A stretch of 63,596 nt of DNA from Acidobacteriota bacterium (GTDB lineage Bacteria > Acidobacteriota > Blastocatellia > HR10), in the NCBI GenBank assembly GCA_030550025.1, contig JAUQQC010000014.1, positions 1 to 63,596 of the forward strand, read 5' to 3'. Under the pieces are notes generated by a model. That model was not told the DNA's origin, searched no databases, and saw nothing but the letters and a program-made list of their open reading frames with translations. This document shows positions 50,532 through 60,400 of the stretch, in pieces. Position 1 is the stretch's first letter. Each line of letters starts with the position of its first letter. Both the position numbers and the translations under genes were made by a program.

Positions 50532-51500
50532 ATGGTGCCGAAGGATTTGCTCATGAAGATGTTCTACTATCTCCGCCTGACGCGGGAGGCAGAATCTCGC
50601 ATCGAGCGGGTCTTGTACCGGCAGGGGAAAATCGTGGGTGGCGTCTACGTCGGTCGCGGGCAGGAGGCCATTGGTGTTGGCAGCGCCATTCAGCTCCGAC
50701 CAGATGACGTCGTCGCTCCCAGTCACCGGGATATGAGCGTCTTTCTCATCCGGGGGATTCCGCTCAAGCAAATCATGGCTCAGTACATGGGGCGGAAGAC
50801 GGGCGTGACCGGCGGCAAGGACGGGAACATGCACATGGGGGATATTCGACGGCACGTCATCGCCTTCCCCAGTCACATGGCGGATACGGTCCCGGTGGCT
50901 GCCGGTTGCGCTTTGGCGTTCAAGCGGCGAGGGGAGGATCGCGTGGCCGTGTGTTATTTCGGAGATGGAGCGACGAGCCGCGCCGATTGGCATGAGGGGT
51001 TGAACTTCGCGGCCGTCCAACGACTGCCAATCGTCTACATCTGCAACAACAATCAATATGCCTACTCGACGCCGCTTTGGCGACAGATGGCCGTGCCGAA
51101 CGTCGCCGATCGGGCCATCAACTACGGGATCCCGGGGGAGATCGTGGATGGCAACGATGTTTTGGCTGTCTATGAGGCGACGGCGCGCGCGGTGGAGCGC
51201 GCCCGGCGAGGCGAGGGGCCGACGCTCCTCGAATGCAAGACCTTTCGCATGACGGGACATTCGGCGCACGACGATGCCTTCTACGTCCCCAAGGAACTTT
51301 TCGAGGAATGGGCGAAGAAGGATCCGATCGCACGCTTGAGCGAGTATCTCACGGCACGCGGGATCGCGACGGAAGCGGAGCTTCGAGACGTGGAGGCGCG
51401 GGTCCTGCGCGAGGTGGATGAGGCGATCGCGTGGGCTGAGCAAAGCCCCTATCCCGATCCAGAGGAGTGCCTGGAGGGAGTGTACGCCCCTCCAGCATGA
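50532..51500 (+). CDS. Thiamine-diphosphate-dependent 2-oxoacid dehydrogenase E1 alpha subunit
   Basis: A 322-residue alpha subunit of a pyruvate or branched-chain 2-oxoacid dehydrogenase. The TPP-binding motif runs from CYFGDGATSRADWHEG to VYICNNNQYAYST. The active-site region has PSHRDMSVFL and GGKDGNMHMGD, and the phosphorylation-loop-like RMTGHSAHDDAFYV follows. The ATG at 50532 has GGGGAGAAG just upstream. A frame from 50451 overlaps cimA. No E1 beta, E2 or E3 gene is near, which is odd because alpha and beta are normally adjacent. It lies 68 bp after cimA and may be expressed from the same promoter. Confidence 0.9.
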   Translation: MVPKDLLMKMFYYLRLTREAESRIERVLYRQGKIVGGVYVGRGQEAIGVGSAIQLRPDDVVAPSHRDMSVFLIRGIPLKQIMAQYMGRKTGVTGGKDGNMHMGDIRRHVIAFPSHMADTVPVAAGCALAFKRRGEDRVAVCYFGDGATSRADWHEGLNFAAVQRLPIVYICNNNQYAYSTPLWRQMAVPNVADRAINYGIPGEIVDGNDVLAVYEATARAVERARRGEGPTLLECKTFRMTGHSAHDDAFYVPKELFEEWAKKDPIARLSEYLTARGIATEAELRDVEARVLREVDEAIAWAEQSPYPDPEECLEGVYAPPA

Positions 51501-51561
51501 CGATCTGGCGAATTCCACCTTCGGACGCCGTGCCAGGCCCGCGCCTGCTGTTGGTGTCTGG

Positions 51562-53199
51562 TCAGAAATACTTCTCCCCAAAACTCGGAGGCTGCTCGGC
51601 GATGCGGACGTTGACGCAGGCGGGCCGGCCGCACGCTCGCATGCGTCGGAGCGCGGGAGCGATCTCCTCAGGCCGTTCGATGAATTCCCCATATCCGCCG
51701 AGCGCTTCGACCACGCGGTCGTAGCGCGTGGGCTGCAGTCGCGTCGCCACGGCCCGCTCCTCCCCATAGAGCGCGATTTGCGGACGGCGAATTTGCCCCC
51801 AGGCCGCATCGTTGCCGACGACGGACATGATCGGCAGGTGAAAGCGCACGGCCGTATCGAACTCGAAGCCGTTGAAGCCGAAGGACCCATCGCCGAAGAG
51901 AACCAGGACGCGCTTATCCGGATGCGCCAGTTGCGCGGCGATGGCGAAAGGCACGCCGATCCCCAAACAGCCGAAGGGGCCCGGGTCCATCCACTGTCCC
52001 GGCCAGTGAACGGGGAGCACTTTCGCGGCCAGCGAGACGATATCCCCCCCATCTCCGATGACGATCGTCTCAGGGTCTACGAACTCAGCCAGCTCGCGAC
52101 ACAGACGGAGCGGATCGATCGGAACAGCATCGGAATGAAGGCGCGGCTCCCAAGCCCGCTGCTGCTCCAGTTCGGCCTCGCGCAGCCGATCCCGCCAGGC
52201 CGTGAAGCGCAGCGCGGGATATTCGGCGCGCACGGCCTCATCCATCAGCTCGAAGATCACGCGGAGATCGCCGACCAACCCTACGTCGGCCGAGCGATTC
52301 TGTCCGATGACTATGGGATCGAGATCCATCTGGATGAGCTTCGCATCCGCCGGCAGCTCGCGTCCGAAGTTGAGGCGAAAGTCCAAGGGGGTTCCGGCGA
52401 GGATGAGCACATCGGCCTGCCGCAGTGCCCGGCGTCGCGCGTGGACAAAGAGCTGAGGCGAATCAGGAGGCAGAGCCCCGCGTCCCATGCCGTTGGTAAA
52501 GGTCGGCAGATGGAGCCGCTCCACGAACCGCGCGAGCGCTTCGTGAGCTCGGGACCAACGCACGCCGCTGCCGGCGACGAGAACGGGTCGTTCGGCCTGT
52601 GCCAGTAGCGCGAGCGCCTGTCGAATGGCCTCGGGTCGAGGGCGAAGCTCCTGAGGCTCTCGCCCCAAGTGGGGAAACCGCACCGATTTCTCCGAGACCT
52701 GATTCATCAAAATGTCCACCGGGATTTCCACAAAGACCGGTCCAGGAATCCCCGCCATCGCGTGGCGCAGAGCGACGTCGATCATCTCCGGGATGCGATC
52801 GGTATGCAGCACCTGCCCCGCCCACTTCGTGATCGGGCGCATCACGCTGACATGATCCATCTCTTGCAACGAGCCCTGGCCGAGCTGAAAGGAAGGGGCT
52901 TGCCCCCCAATGACGAGGATCGGACTACCTGCCCGGAAGGCATTCGCCACACCAGTGACGCTATCGGTCACCCCAGGTCCGGTCGTCACGACGGCGACGC
53001 CCGGTTTCCCCGTGCAGCGCGCCCAGGCATCGGCCGCGTGCACGGCAGCTTGCTCATGTCGCAGATCAACGAGGCGAATCCCTTCCTCCACGCACCCGTC
53101 GTAGATCGGCAGGATGTGTCCCCCGCAGAGCGTGAAGACGACCTCGACGCCCGCCGCTTTCAACGTCTTGGCGACTAGTTGCCCCCCGTGAAGATCCAT
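51562..53199 (-). CDS. Thiamine-diphosphate enzyme of the acetolactate synthase/2-hydroxyacyl lyase type
   Basis: A 545-residue protein with the three-domain layout of the family. The N-terminal PYR domain has the catalytic Glu in LRHEQAAVHAADAWAR, the middle domain has VLVAGSGVRW, and the C-terminal PP domain has the TPP motif FGDGSFGFNGFEFDTAVR through GNDAAWGQI. True acetolactate synthase would need a small subunit (ilvN), which is absent. The PP region also resembles 2-hydroxyacyl-CoA lyase and oxalyl-CoA decarboxylase, so the reaction is left open. A GGGGGTGAGGGG ribosome binding site precedes the ATG. It converges with the E1 alpha gene and is divergent to the HTH gene. Confidence 0.85.
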   Translation of the reverse strand: MDLHGGQLVAKTLKAAGVEVVFTLCGGHILPIYDGCVEEGIRLVDLRHEQAAVHAADAWARCTGKPGVAVVTTGPGVTDSVTGVANAFRAGSPILVIGGQAPSFQLGQGSLQEMDHVSVMRPITKWAGQVLHTDRIPEMIDVALRHAMAGIPGPVFVEIPVDILMNQVSEKSVRFPHLGREPQELRPRPEAIRQALALLAQAERPVLVAGSGVRWSRAHEALARFVERLHLPTFTNGMGRGALPPDSPQLFVHARRRALRQADVLILAGTPLDFRLNFGRELPADAKLIQMDLDPIVIGQNRSADVGLVGDLRVIFELMDEAVRAEYPALRFTAWRDRLREAELEQQRAWEPRLHSDAVPIDPLRLCRELAEFVDPETIVIGDGGDIVSLAAKVLPVHWPGQWMDPGPFGCLGIGVPFAIAAQLAHPDKRVLVLFGDGSFGFNGFEFDTAVRFHLPIMSVVGNDAAWGQIRRPQIALYGEERAVATRLQPTRYDRVVEALGGYGEFIERPEEIAPALRRMRACGRPACVNVRIAEQPPSFGEKYF

Positions 53200-53237
53200 C
53201 CCCTCACCCCCTACCGAAGGATCTCCTTAGCTCCGTC

Positions 53238-53243
53238 ATTCTA
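53238..53243 (-). promoter_or_regulatory. -10 element for the TPP enzyme gene
   Basis: TAGAAT on the minus strand, with only a weak TTTGGG 17 bases upstream (53266-53261). Transcription would start near 53231, 32 bases before the ATG. Confidence 0.35.
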
Positions 53244-53344
53244 CTACGCCCTGCTCCCTTCCCAAAGGCTGCGCGACGACCTTCCCGGCGGAACAAGAGG
53301 GGACATCCGGTCAGCGGCGCGCGAAAATTCCGACCTTCGCCGTA

Positions 53345-53373
53345 TTGACCGAACGCGCGACTTGTCCTACGCT
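53345..53373 (+). promoter_or_regulatory. Promoter for the HTH/sensor kinase operon
   Basis: TTGACC (53345-53350), a 17-base spacer and TACGCT (53368-53373). Transcription would start near 53380, about 49 bases before the HTH gene. Confidence 0.4.
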
Positions 53374-53428
53374 CCTAGCGAAATCCGGCATAGCCGAAGT
53401 AGGCAGAGATTAAGCAGGAGAGGTCACA

Positions 53429-53686
53429 ATGGCGGTATCGAAAGTCGTCTTCACGCTCAAGGAGGTGGCGGAATATCTGAACGTGCATCCGGACACGGTT
53501 CGCCGCTACGTGAAACGGGGGGAGCTGCCGGCCTTCAAGATCGGCACGGACTGGCGATTCAACAAGGAATCCATTGACCAATGGCGAAAGGCGCAGGAGG
53601 AACGCTACCGTCGCGCGCTCCAAGTCAAACGGCGCTCCTCAAAGAGCGATTTTCAGAAACCAAAGAAGCGTTCGACGAACGCATAA
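53429..53686 (+). CDS. Excisionase-type helix-turn-helix DNA-binding protein
   Basis: An 85-residue protein that is almost entirely a MerR-like/HTH_17 domain. The sequence VFTLKEVAEYLNVHPDTVRR is the helix-turn-helix, and the wing segment ELPAFKIGTDWRFNKESIDQW follows. The C-terminal 25 residues are basic. The family includes excisionases of mobile elements and small chromosomal regulators. No integrase or phage gene is near, so a regulatory role is more likely. AGGAGAGGT precedes the ATG. The sensor kinase starts six bases after its stop, so the two are one operon. Confidence 0.87.
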   Translation: MAVSKVVFTLKEVAEYLNVHPDTVRRYVKRGELPAFKIGTDWRFNKESIDQWRKAQEERYRRALQVKRRSSKSDFQKPKKRSTNA

Positions 53687-53691
53687 GGGGG

Positions 53692-56600
53692 ATGATGGGC
53701 GATCGTCAACGAGCATACGCGAGCACAGGGCCTCTCGGGGGAGGCGTGGGGCGAATTTCCCTGAAGATGCGCCTGCGAGCGACGTGGAGCGGACGCCTCG
53801 TGCTCAGCCTCATCGGCCTTCTGATCCCGACCTCCTCGGCGATGGCCGAACGGTACTACTTTCGCCGCTACACGGCGACCGAAGGACTCTCGCAGGCCGC
53901 TGTGCAAGCACTTTATCAAGATCGAGCGGGATATCTTTGGATCGGGACGCAGGCGGGGCTGAACCGATATGATGGAGCGTCCTTCACCGTCTACGGTCCA
54001 GCCCAAGGGCTCGCGCAGGATTGGATCAACGCCATCGTCGAGGATGCGCACGGGCGCTTGTGGATCGCGACCTTAGGAGGCGTGTTCGTTTGGGATGGGC
54101 AGAAGTTCCGTTCCTATACGACGTCGGACGGACTGGCCGACAATCGCGTCATAGCATTGGCAGTGGATCGAGAGGGGGGGATTTGGTGCGGGACCCACCG
54201 AGGGATCAGCCGCTACGACGGTCAACGGTGGCGCACATACACGGTGGCGGATGGGCTTCCCGACCCGCGCGTCACCGTGCTCTTGGTAGACGCGCAGGGC
54301 CGGCTGTGGGTGGGGATGGAGGCGGGACTCGCCTATTGGACGGGATCGCGCTTCGTCGCCTTCGATTCAGACGGCCTACGCGGTCAGAGCGTCCGTGCGC
54401 TTGCTGAAGATCGAGCACATCGCCTGTGGGTGGGGACGAGCACGGGCGTGCGCGTGTACGAGAAAGGGCGCCTGAGGAAGTCCTATGCTACCCCTTCCCC
54501 GGTCGTCACACTTTGTGCCGATCGTTTCGGCATCGTATGGGCGGGGACGCCGCAGGGACTGATCAAGATCGAGGACGATCGCCTCAGGACGCTCACAGCA
54601 GCTCACGGACTTGCGTATTCCGATGTGCGCGCGCTCCTGGAAGACCGCGAGGGTATCCTCTGGATCGGCGTCTTGGGCGGGCTGTATAAGTTTCACAGCC
54701 GCGCGTTCACGATCTATCGCACGGAGGATGGCCTTGGCTCCAATGTCGTGCGTCCTATCGTGCGGGATCACCGAGGCTGGCTCTGGGTGGGGACCAGCGG
54801 AGGATTGAGCCGCTTCGATGGGAATCGATGGCGAAACTTCACGCGGCGGGATGGATTGACGGACGACTACGTCTTCGCCCTTTTGGAAGACCGCCGGGGA
54901 TGGTTGTGGATTGGGACGCGCGTGGGAATCACGCTCTTTGACGGTGCGCGCTTCCGGAAAGACCCGATACTCTCTCGCATTGGCCTCACGGTCGCCCTCG
55001 CTCAGGATCACGCGGGCGCGATCTGGATCGCGACCTTGTCCGGGGGCGTCTTCAAATGGGTAGGATCACGCCTGGAGTCGGTTCAGGTCGAAGGTCAGAC
55101 GTTCTCCAACGCGCGCATTCTCGTGGATCGGCGCGGATGGGTGTGGATCTCCGGGGATCGAGGGCTCTCGCGATGGGATGGCCGCAACTGGCGCACCTAT
55201 ACGACGCGCGAGGGATTGGCGAGCGATCAACCGTACTTTCTCTGCGAGGATGCGCGCGGGAACCTCTGGTTCGGATACCATTCCTCGCATGGGGTGACGC
55301 GCTTCGACGGAGAGACGTTTCGGCACTATACGACGCGCGATGGGTTGACCAATGATGCTGTGTATTCGCTCGGCGCGGATCGTCGGGGGAACATCTGGAT
55401 CGGCACAGCGCGCGGCGTCGATCGTTTCGACGGCGTGACATTCGTCAACTACGGCGTAGAGGAAGGATATGCGGACCCGGAATCGAATGCCGGGGGATTT
55501 TGGGAGGACGCCGACGGCACACTCTGGTTCGGGACGATGGGTGGCTTGAGCCGCTACGACCCCCGGTTCGATTTAACGCGCGGCGATCCGCCATCCCTTC
55601 TCTTCCAAGAGCTACGACTCGGCGCTCGATCCTTCCCCACGACGACGCGGGCGAGCCTCCACCGCCAAGAAGTCGATTATGCGGATAATAGCTTGATCGC
55701 GCGGATCGCAGTCCTGTCGTTTCTCAATGAACGCCAGGTGCAGATCGAATATCGGTTGAAGGGTCTCCAAGATGAATGGGCGCCCCTGGAAGGTCGGGAG
55801 TTGCGCGTCCCCAACCTGCCGCCAGGTTCTTACATCCTTCAGGTGCGCGCCCGAAAATACCAAGGAGCGTGGTCACCACCGCTTTCGTTCGCCTTCACGA
55901 TCCGCGCCCCGTTTTGGCAGAAGTGGTGGTTTTGGGGGATCGTGGGGATCGGGCTGACGGGCTTGCTCTACGGAGGCCATCGGTGGCGCACGGCGCGCAT
56001 TCGACGCCGAGCGGAAGAGCTGGAGCAGCAAGTCACCGAGCGCACGCGTCAGCTCGTGGAGAAAGCGGAAGAACTGGAGGCATTCGTCTACACGATCTCG
56101 CATGACTTGAAAGCTCCCGTCATCTCCCTGCAAGGGCTCGCGAGCCTGCTTCAGGCGGAGCTGGGAGGGAACCTCTCCCCGAACGCCGCCTTCTACCTAG
56201 AGCGAATCCAAGCCAACGCGGAGCAGATGCAGCGACTCATCGCCGAGCTACTGGAGCTGTCGCGCATCGGGAGGTTGCGGGAACCTCGCCGTTCGGTCCC
56301 TATGCGAGAACTCGTCGAGGAAGTGCTCGCCGAGCTGCACGGACAGATCGAACTCAAACAGGCGCGCATTCGCATCGCCGACACGCTCCCGACGGTCATC
56401 GGCGAGCGCATGCGCCTTCGCCAAGTCTGGGCGAACTTGATCTCCAACGCGCTGCGCTTCTCTCGCCCGGAGGTTCCTCCGGAGATCGAGATCGGCGCGC
56501 GCGAGGAACAAAAAGGCATCGTCGCCTTCTTCGTTCGTGACAACGGCATTGGCATTGCGCCTGAACACCAGGAGAAGGTCTTCGAGATCTTCTACCGCGT

Positions 56601-56832
56601 CGCGGGCAAATATCACGACGATGAGGGCACGGGTGTCGGACTGGCGATCGTGAAACGGATCGTCCAAGCCCACGGAGGGCGCGTTTGGGTCGAATCCGAA
56701 GGGCTCGGAAAGGGGAGCACGTTCTGGTTCACGCTTCCCGTCGTCCGGGAGTCACCGAACGCGATGGAGCCGGTTCCCTCTGTGGAAAGTCCGAGCGGAC
56801 CGACTTCTTCGGAGCGGAGGAGGAGCAGATGA
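53692..56832 (+). CDS. Two-component sensor kinase with 14 propeller motifs and Y_Y_Y domain
   Basis: A 1046-residue membrane sensor. After a signal or anchor segment (VLSLIGLLIPTSSAMA) come 14 motifs of the form LWIGTxxGLxRYDG (about residues 60-630), enough for two seven-bladed propellers. A Y_Y_Y beta-sandwich follows (VQIEYRLKGLQDEWAPL), then one membrane helix (WWFWGIVGIGLTGLLYG), a coiled coil and a histidine kinase: H-box YTISHDLKAPVI, N-box WANLISNALRF, G-boxes DNGIGIAPEH and GTGVGLAIVKR. This is the hybrid-two-component sensor layout used for polysaccharide sensing in Bacteroidota, but without a fused receiver. Its stop overlaps the response regulator start (ATGA). The start may also be ATG 53767. 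Confidence 0.88.
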   Translation: MMGDRQRAYASTGPLGGGVGRISLKMRLRATWSGRLVLSLIGLLIPTSSAMAERYYFRRYTATEGLSQAAVQALYQDRAGYLWIGTQAGLNRYDGASFTVYGPAQGLAQDWINAIVEDAHGRLWIATLGGVFVWDGQKFRSYTTSDGLADNRVIALAVDREGGIWCGTHRGISRYDGQRWRTYTVADGLPDPRVTVLLVDAQGRLWVGMEAGLAYWTGSRFVAFDSDGLRGQSVRALAEDRAHRLWVGTSTGVRVYEKGRLRKSYATPSPVVTLCADRFGIVWAGTPQGLIKIEDDRLRTLTAAHGLAYSDVRALLEDREGILWIGVLGGLYKFHSRAFTIYRTEDGLGSNVVRPIVRDHRGWLWVGTSGGLSRFDGNRWRNFTRRDGLTDDYVFALLEDRRGWLWIGTRVGITLFDGARFRKDPILSRIGLTVALAQDHAGAIWIATLSGGVFKWVGSRLESVQVEGQTFSNARILVDRRGWVWISGDRGLSRWDGRNWRTYTTREGLASDQPYFLCEDARGNLWFGYHSSHGVTRFDGETFRHYTTRDGLTNDAVYSLGADRRGNIWIGTARGVDRFDGVTFVNYGVEEGYADPESNAGGFWEDADGTLWFGTMGGLSRYDPRFDLTRGDPPSLLFQELRLGARSFPTTTRASLHRQEVDYADNSLIARIAVLSFLNERQVQIEYRLKGLQDEWAPLEGRELRVPNLPPGSYILQVRARKYQGAWSPPLSFAFTIRAPFWQKWWFWGIVGIGLTGLLYGGHRWRTARIRRRAEELEQQVTERTRQLVEKAEELEAFVYTISHDLKAPVISLQGLASLLQAELGGNLSPNAAFYLERIQANAEQMQRLIAELLELSRIGRLREPRRSVPMRELVEEVLAELHGQIELKQARIRIADTLPTVIGERMRLRQVWANLISNALRFSRPEVPPEIEIGAREEQKGIVAFFVRDNGIGIAPEHQEKVFEIFYRVAGKYHDDEGTGVGLAIVKRIVQAHGGRVWVESEGLGKGSTFWFTLPVVRESPNAMEPVPSVESPSGPTSSERRRSR

Positions 56833-57290
56833 GACCGATCGTGATCCTGCTTGTCGAGGATAATCCTGATCACATCTTGCTCATCAAGCGAGCGTTGGAG
56901 GTGAACAACGTCCTCAACGAGGTGCGGGTCGTCGAGGATGGGCAGGAAGCGCTCGATTATCTCTACCGCCAGGGGAAATACACCGATCCGGAATCGGCGC
57001 CCCGTCCGGGGCTCATCTTGCTCGACATCAAGTTGCCGAAAGTGGATGGGCTAGAAGTCCTGCGGAGGATCAAGAACGATCCCACCCTGAAAGTGATTCC
57101 CACCATCATGCTGACCAGTTCCGAACAAGAGGCCGATGTCCTGCGGAGTTACCTGAATGGCGCGAATTCCTACATCGTGAAGCCCATTCGGTTCGACGAT
57201 TTCGTCCAGAAGGTGCGAGAGCTGAAGCTCTACTGGATCCTGGTCAATACGCTCCCTCCAGAGTCCGCCTTTCTAGGGCCGACACCGTAG
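56829..57290 (+). CDS. Single-domain response regulator (Rcp1-like)
   Basis: A 153-residue CheY-like receiver without an output domain. The acidic pocket is ILLVEDNPDH, the phosphorylated Asp is in LILLDIKLPKVDGLEVL, the Thr/Ser is in IMLTSSEQEADV, and the conserved Lys is in YIVKPIRFDDF. The long insertion before the Asp (YLYRQGKYTDPESAP) is typical of Rcp1-type regulators that act in phosphorelays. The ATG overlaps the kinase stop, and GGAGGAGGAGCAG lies just upstream, so the pair is co-translated. Partners beyond the kinase are unknown. The hybrid kinase downstream could also exchange phosphate with it. Confidence 0.92.
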   Translation: MRPIVILLVEDNPDHILLIKRALEVNNVLNEVRVVEDGQEALDYLYRQGKYTDPESAPRPGLILLDIKLPKVDGLEVLRRIKNDPTLKVIPTIMLTSSEQEADVLRSYLNGANSYIVKPIRFDDFVQKVRELKLYWILVNTLPPESAFLGPTP

Positions 57291-57345
57291 GAAGGGAATC
57301 CGTCACTCCTTCAACGCAGTAAGGTGACGGGACGCAGGCTTAGCA

Positions 57346-57368
57346 GAGCTCGGAGGCCGGCCGAGCTC
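57346..57368 (+). terminator. Stem-loop between the response regulator and hybrid kinase genes
   Basis: GAGCTCGG (57346-57353) and CCGAGCTC (57361-57368) form a perfect 8-bp stem with a seven-base loop. No T-run follows, so it may only reduce read-through. Confidence 0.4.
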
Positions 57369-57415
57369 TCCGCGAAGCCTCCGCGGTGTACTTCCTGAAG
57401 GCAGAGGAGGTCGAA

Positions 57416-60400
57416 ATGCGGGAGGAGGAATCCAGGGATTTAAAAGAATGGCCCTTGACCACGGGAGCACCATCAGGATATCGCATCCTCTTAATCGAGG
57501 ATGATCCCGACCACCGGATGCTCGAAACGCGGGCCCTGAGGGAACGATTGGGCTCGGAGACCGTCATCGCAGCGGTGGCGACAGCCACCGAAGGCCTGAG
57601 CGCATTGGAACGCGAGACCTTCGACATCGTGCTGGCTGATTATCGAACGCCCGGGATGGACGGCCTGGAGCTTCTTCGCACGATACGAGCTCGAAAGTTG
57701 GATATGCCGGTGATTCTGATCACGGGACTTGGCAACGAACGCATCGCCGTAGAAGCCCTCAAGCAGGGAGCGACCGACTACGTGATCAAGGAGGCAGGAT
57801 ATTGGGAGTTACTCCCTTCTGTTGTCGAGCGAGCGATCCGGGCATCGTACGTGAAGCGTCGGATCGAGGAGGCTCAACGTCGTACGGCGGCTCTGCAGGA
57901 ACTGGTGCAGACGATGAGCCGCACGCTCGATTTGCAGGAACTGCTGCAGATCCTCGTTCGGAAATGCGCCGAAGTTTTTCGCGTGGAACGGGCCACGGTG
58001 TACGTGCCGGATCGGGACCTGGAGCGGATCCTCGATGTCGTGACGTATGATGCGAGCCTGGGACGCCCCGACCTGCTCCAATCGCTGAGAGGGAAACGGA
58101 TCACCGAACTCCCTATCCGATGGAAGCTGCAGGAGACCTTCGGCCCGCTGATCATCCCGGATGCGACGCAGAGCGACCTCATCCCTGCGGAGATCGTGGA
58201 ATCCCTTGGCCTCCGCTCCATCCTGGCCGTTCCCCTTTGCGTTCGAGAGAGACCGATCGCCGCGCTCTTCTTGAGCACGGCGCAGCCAAATTTCTTCACG
58301 GCGGAGGACGCGGCGTATGCTCAACTGATCGCCGAACATGCGGCTGTCGTGCTGGAGAACGCGCGCCTTTATCAAGAGGTTCGACAGCGACTCTTCGAGC
58401 TGAACGGACTCTATGAGATCGCGCGCCTCTTCGGTATGGTTCGGAACCCGCGCGAGGTTTACGGGGAACTGACGGAGCTGATCGCCCGTTTGATCGGCGC
58501 AACGCGATGCGTGATCGCCACCTATGATCCGACAACTCGAACGCTGCGTGCGGAGCTCCCCGGGTACCGCGTCGAAGACGTGCTGGCGGAAACTACCTCC
58601 TACGTCGTGAGCGAAGAATTGCAGGTCTTTTGGGACTTGCGGACGCGCGGCCCCTTCATCGCCAATCGCCTGGAAGAAATCCCCCGTCCCTTGCAGCCGC
58701 TCGCTTCGAAGTTCGGTGTCGAAAATCTCCTGGCCGTCGCCATGCTCGCCGAGGGGAGGACAATCGGCGTCATCTATGCTTTGGATAAGCCCGGTGGGTT
58801 CACGCCCGAAGACGCGCGCGTGCTCGGGATCTTCGCCAATCAAGCCGCCCAGGTCATCCAGAGCGCACGCCTTTATGAGGAGATCGCCCGCTCCGAAGAG
58901 AAGTATCGCAACTTCTTCGAGAACGCGATCGTGGGCATCTATCGGAGTACGCCTGAGGGACGCGTTTTGATGGCAAATCCCACGTTAGCGCGACTCCTGG
59001 AATACCCGAACGTGGAAGCGCTCTTGGCTGTCCCGGCTCATGAGATTTGGGCTCATCCGCAGGAGCGCGAGCTGTGGCGTCAGCACCTTGAGCAGCACGG
59101 AACCTTCGAACACGAATACCAAGTTCGGACCCGCACGGGGCGAAGACGCTGGGTGCACGACGTCGCGCGCGTCATCCGCGATGCCGAGGGACGCGTGCTC
59201 GGTTATGAGGGGGCTCTCCTGGACGTCACCGAATTGAAGCGGGTGGAGGCCGAGCGCGAAGCGATGCTAGAGATCACGCAAGGCGCCACGACGATCGTAG
59301 ACCTCGACGAGCTGTTCTCCATGGTTCATCAAGCCTTGAAGCGCGTGATCCCGGTGGAGAATCTCTTCATCGCGCTTTACGATGCGCAAACCGGATACTT
59401 TCATTTCCCCTACTTCGTTGACCAATATGATGCGCCGCCTCCTCCCCTGCGCTTGGAGAAGACGGCGACGGCTTACGTATTCCGGATCGGGCAACCGCAA
59501 CGGCTCACGCGGGAGCGCTGCCGCCAGTTGGTCGAACAAGGAGAACTGGAGATCGTGGGGACACCCGCAGCCTGTTGGATGGGCGTACCGCTGCGCACGC
59601 CGAGAGAGACGATCGGCGTGCTCGTCGTCCAACACTATGAGGACGAGCAGGCCTATACGGATCGTGACCTGGAGTTCTTGGCCTCCGTCGGGAATCACCT
59701 CGCCGTGATCATCGAGCGAAAGCGCGCGGAGGAAGCCGAGCGACGCGCGCGCGAACGCCTGGCGCGCATCTACGATCTGGTCACTCGGTTCCAGCGACAG
59801 GAGCTGTTCGATCACGCAGTCCGCACGCTCGCCCAACTCTTCGAAGTCGAGTATGCCCTGCTCGGCGTGGCGGAGGAGGGGGGCACGCGGGTGCGCGTAT
59901 TGGCCTTCTATAGCGAAGGGGAGCTTCGGAATAATTTCTCTTACGCGCTGCGCGGCACGCCATGCGAGGACGTCATGTCGCGGGCCGAGTGGTGCGCATA
60001 TCCACGCGGCGCTTGGGAACTATTCCCCGAGGACGAGATCCTGGCGACCCTTCGCATCGAATCCTATATCGGTGCGCCAATCCTTGGCAGCGACGGCGCC
60101 GTCCTCGGCATCATCAACGCCTTCGGGAAACGCCCGCGAGCGTTCACCGAAGCCGACGCGCACCTGCTGCACATCGTCGGCCAACGCATTGGGAGCGAGA
60201 TCGAACGGCTCCGTGAGGAGGAAGCCCGGCTGAAGTTACAAGAGCAACTTTACCAAGCGCAGAAAATGGAATCCATCGGGACGCTCGCCGGAGGCGTCGC
60301 TCACGATTTCAACAACATCCTCACGGGGATGATCGGATTTGCCGAACTGGCGCTCATAGAGCTAGGGCCGCGCCACGAGATCGCCGAATACCTGCGCCAC

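Noticed and set aside
51562-53199. Naming the TPP enzyme IlvB (acetolactate synthase)
   Set aside because: No small subunit is adjacent and the motifs also fit 2-hydroxyacyl-CoA lyase-type enzymes, so only the superfamily is called.
53429-53686. Reading the HTH protein as a prophage or plasmid excisionase
   Set aside because: There is no integrase, attachment site or phage gene nearby, and it is tightly joined to a sensor kinase gene.
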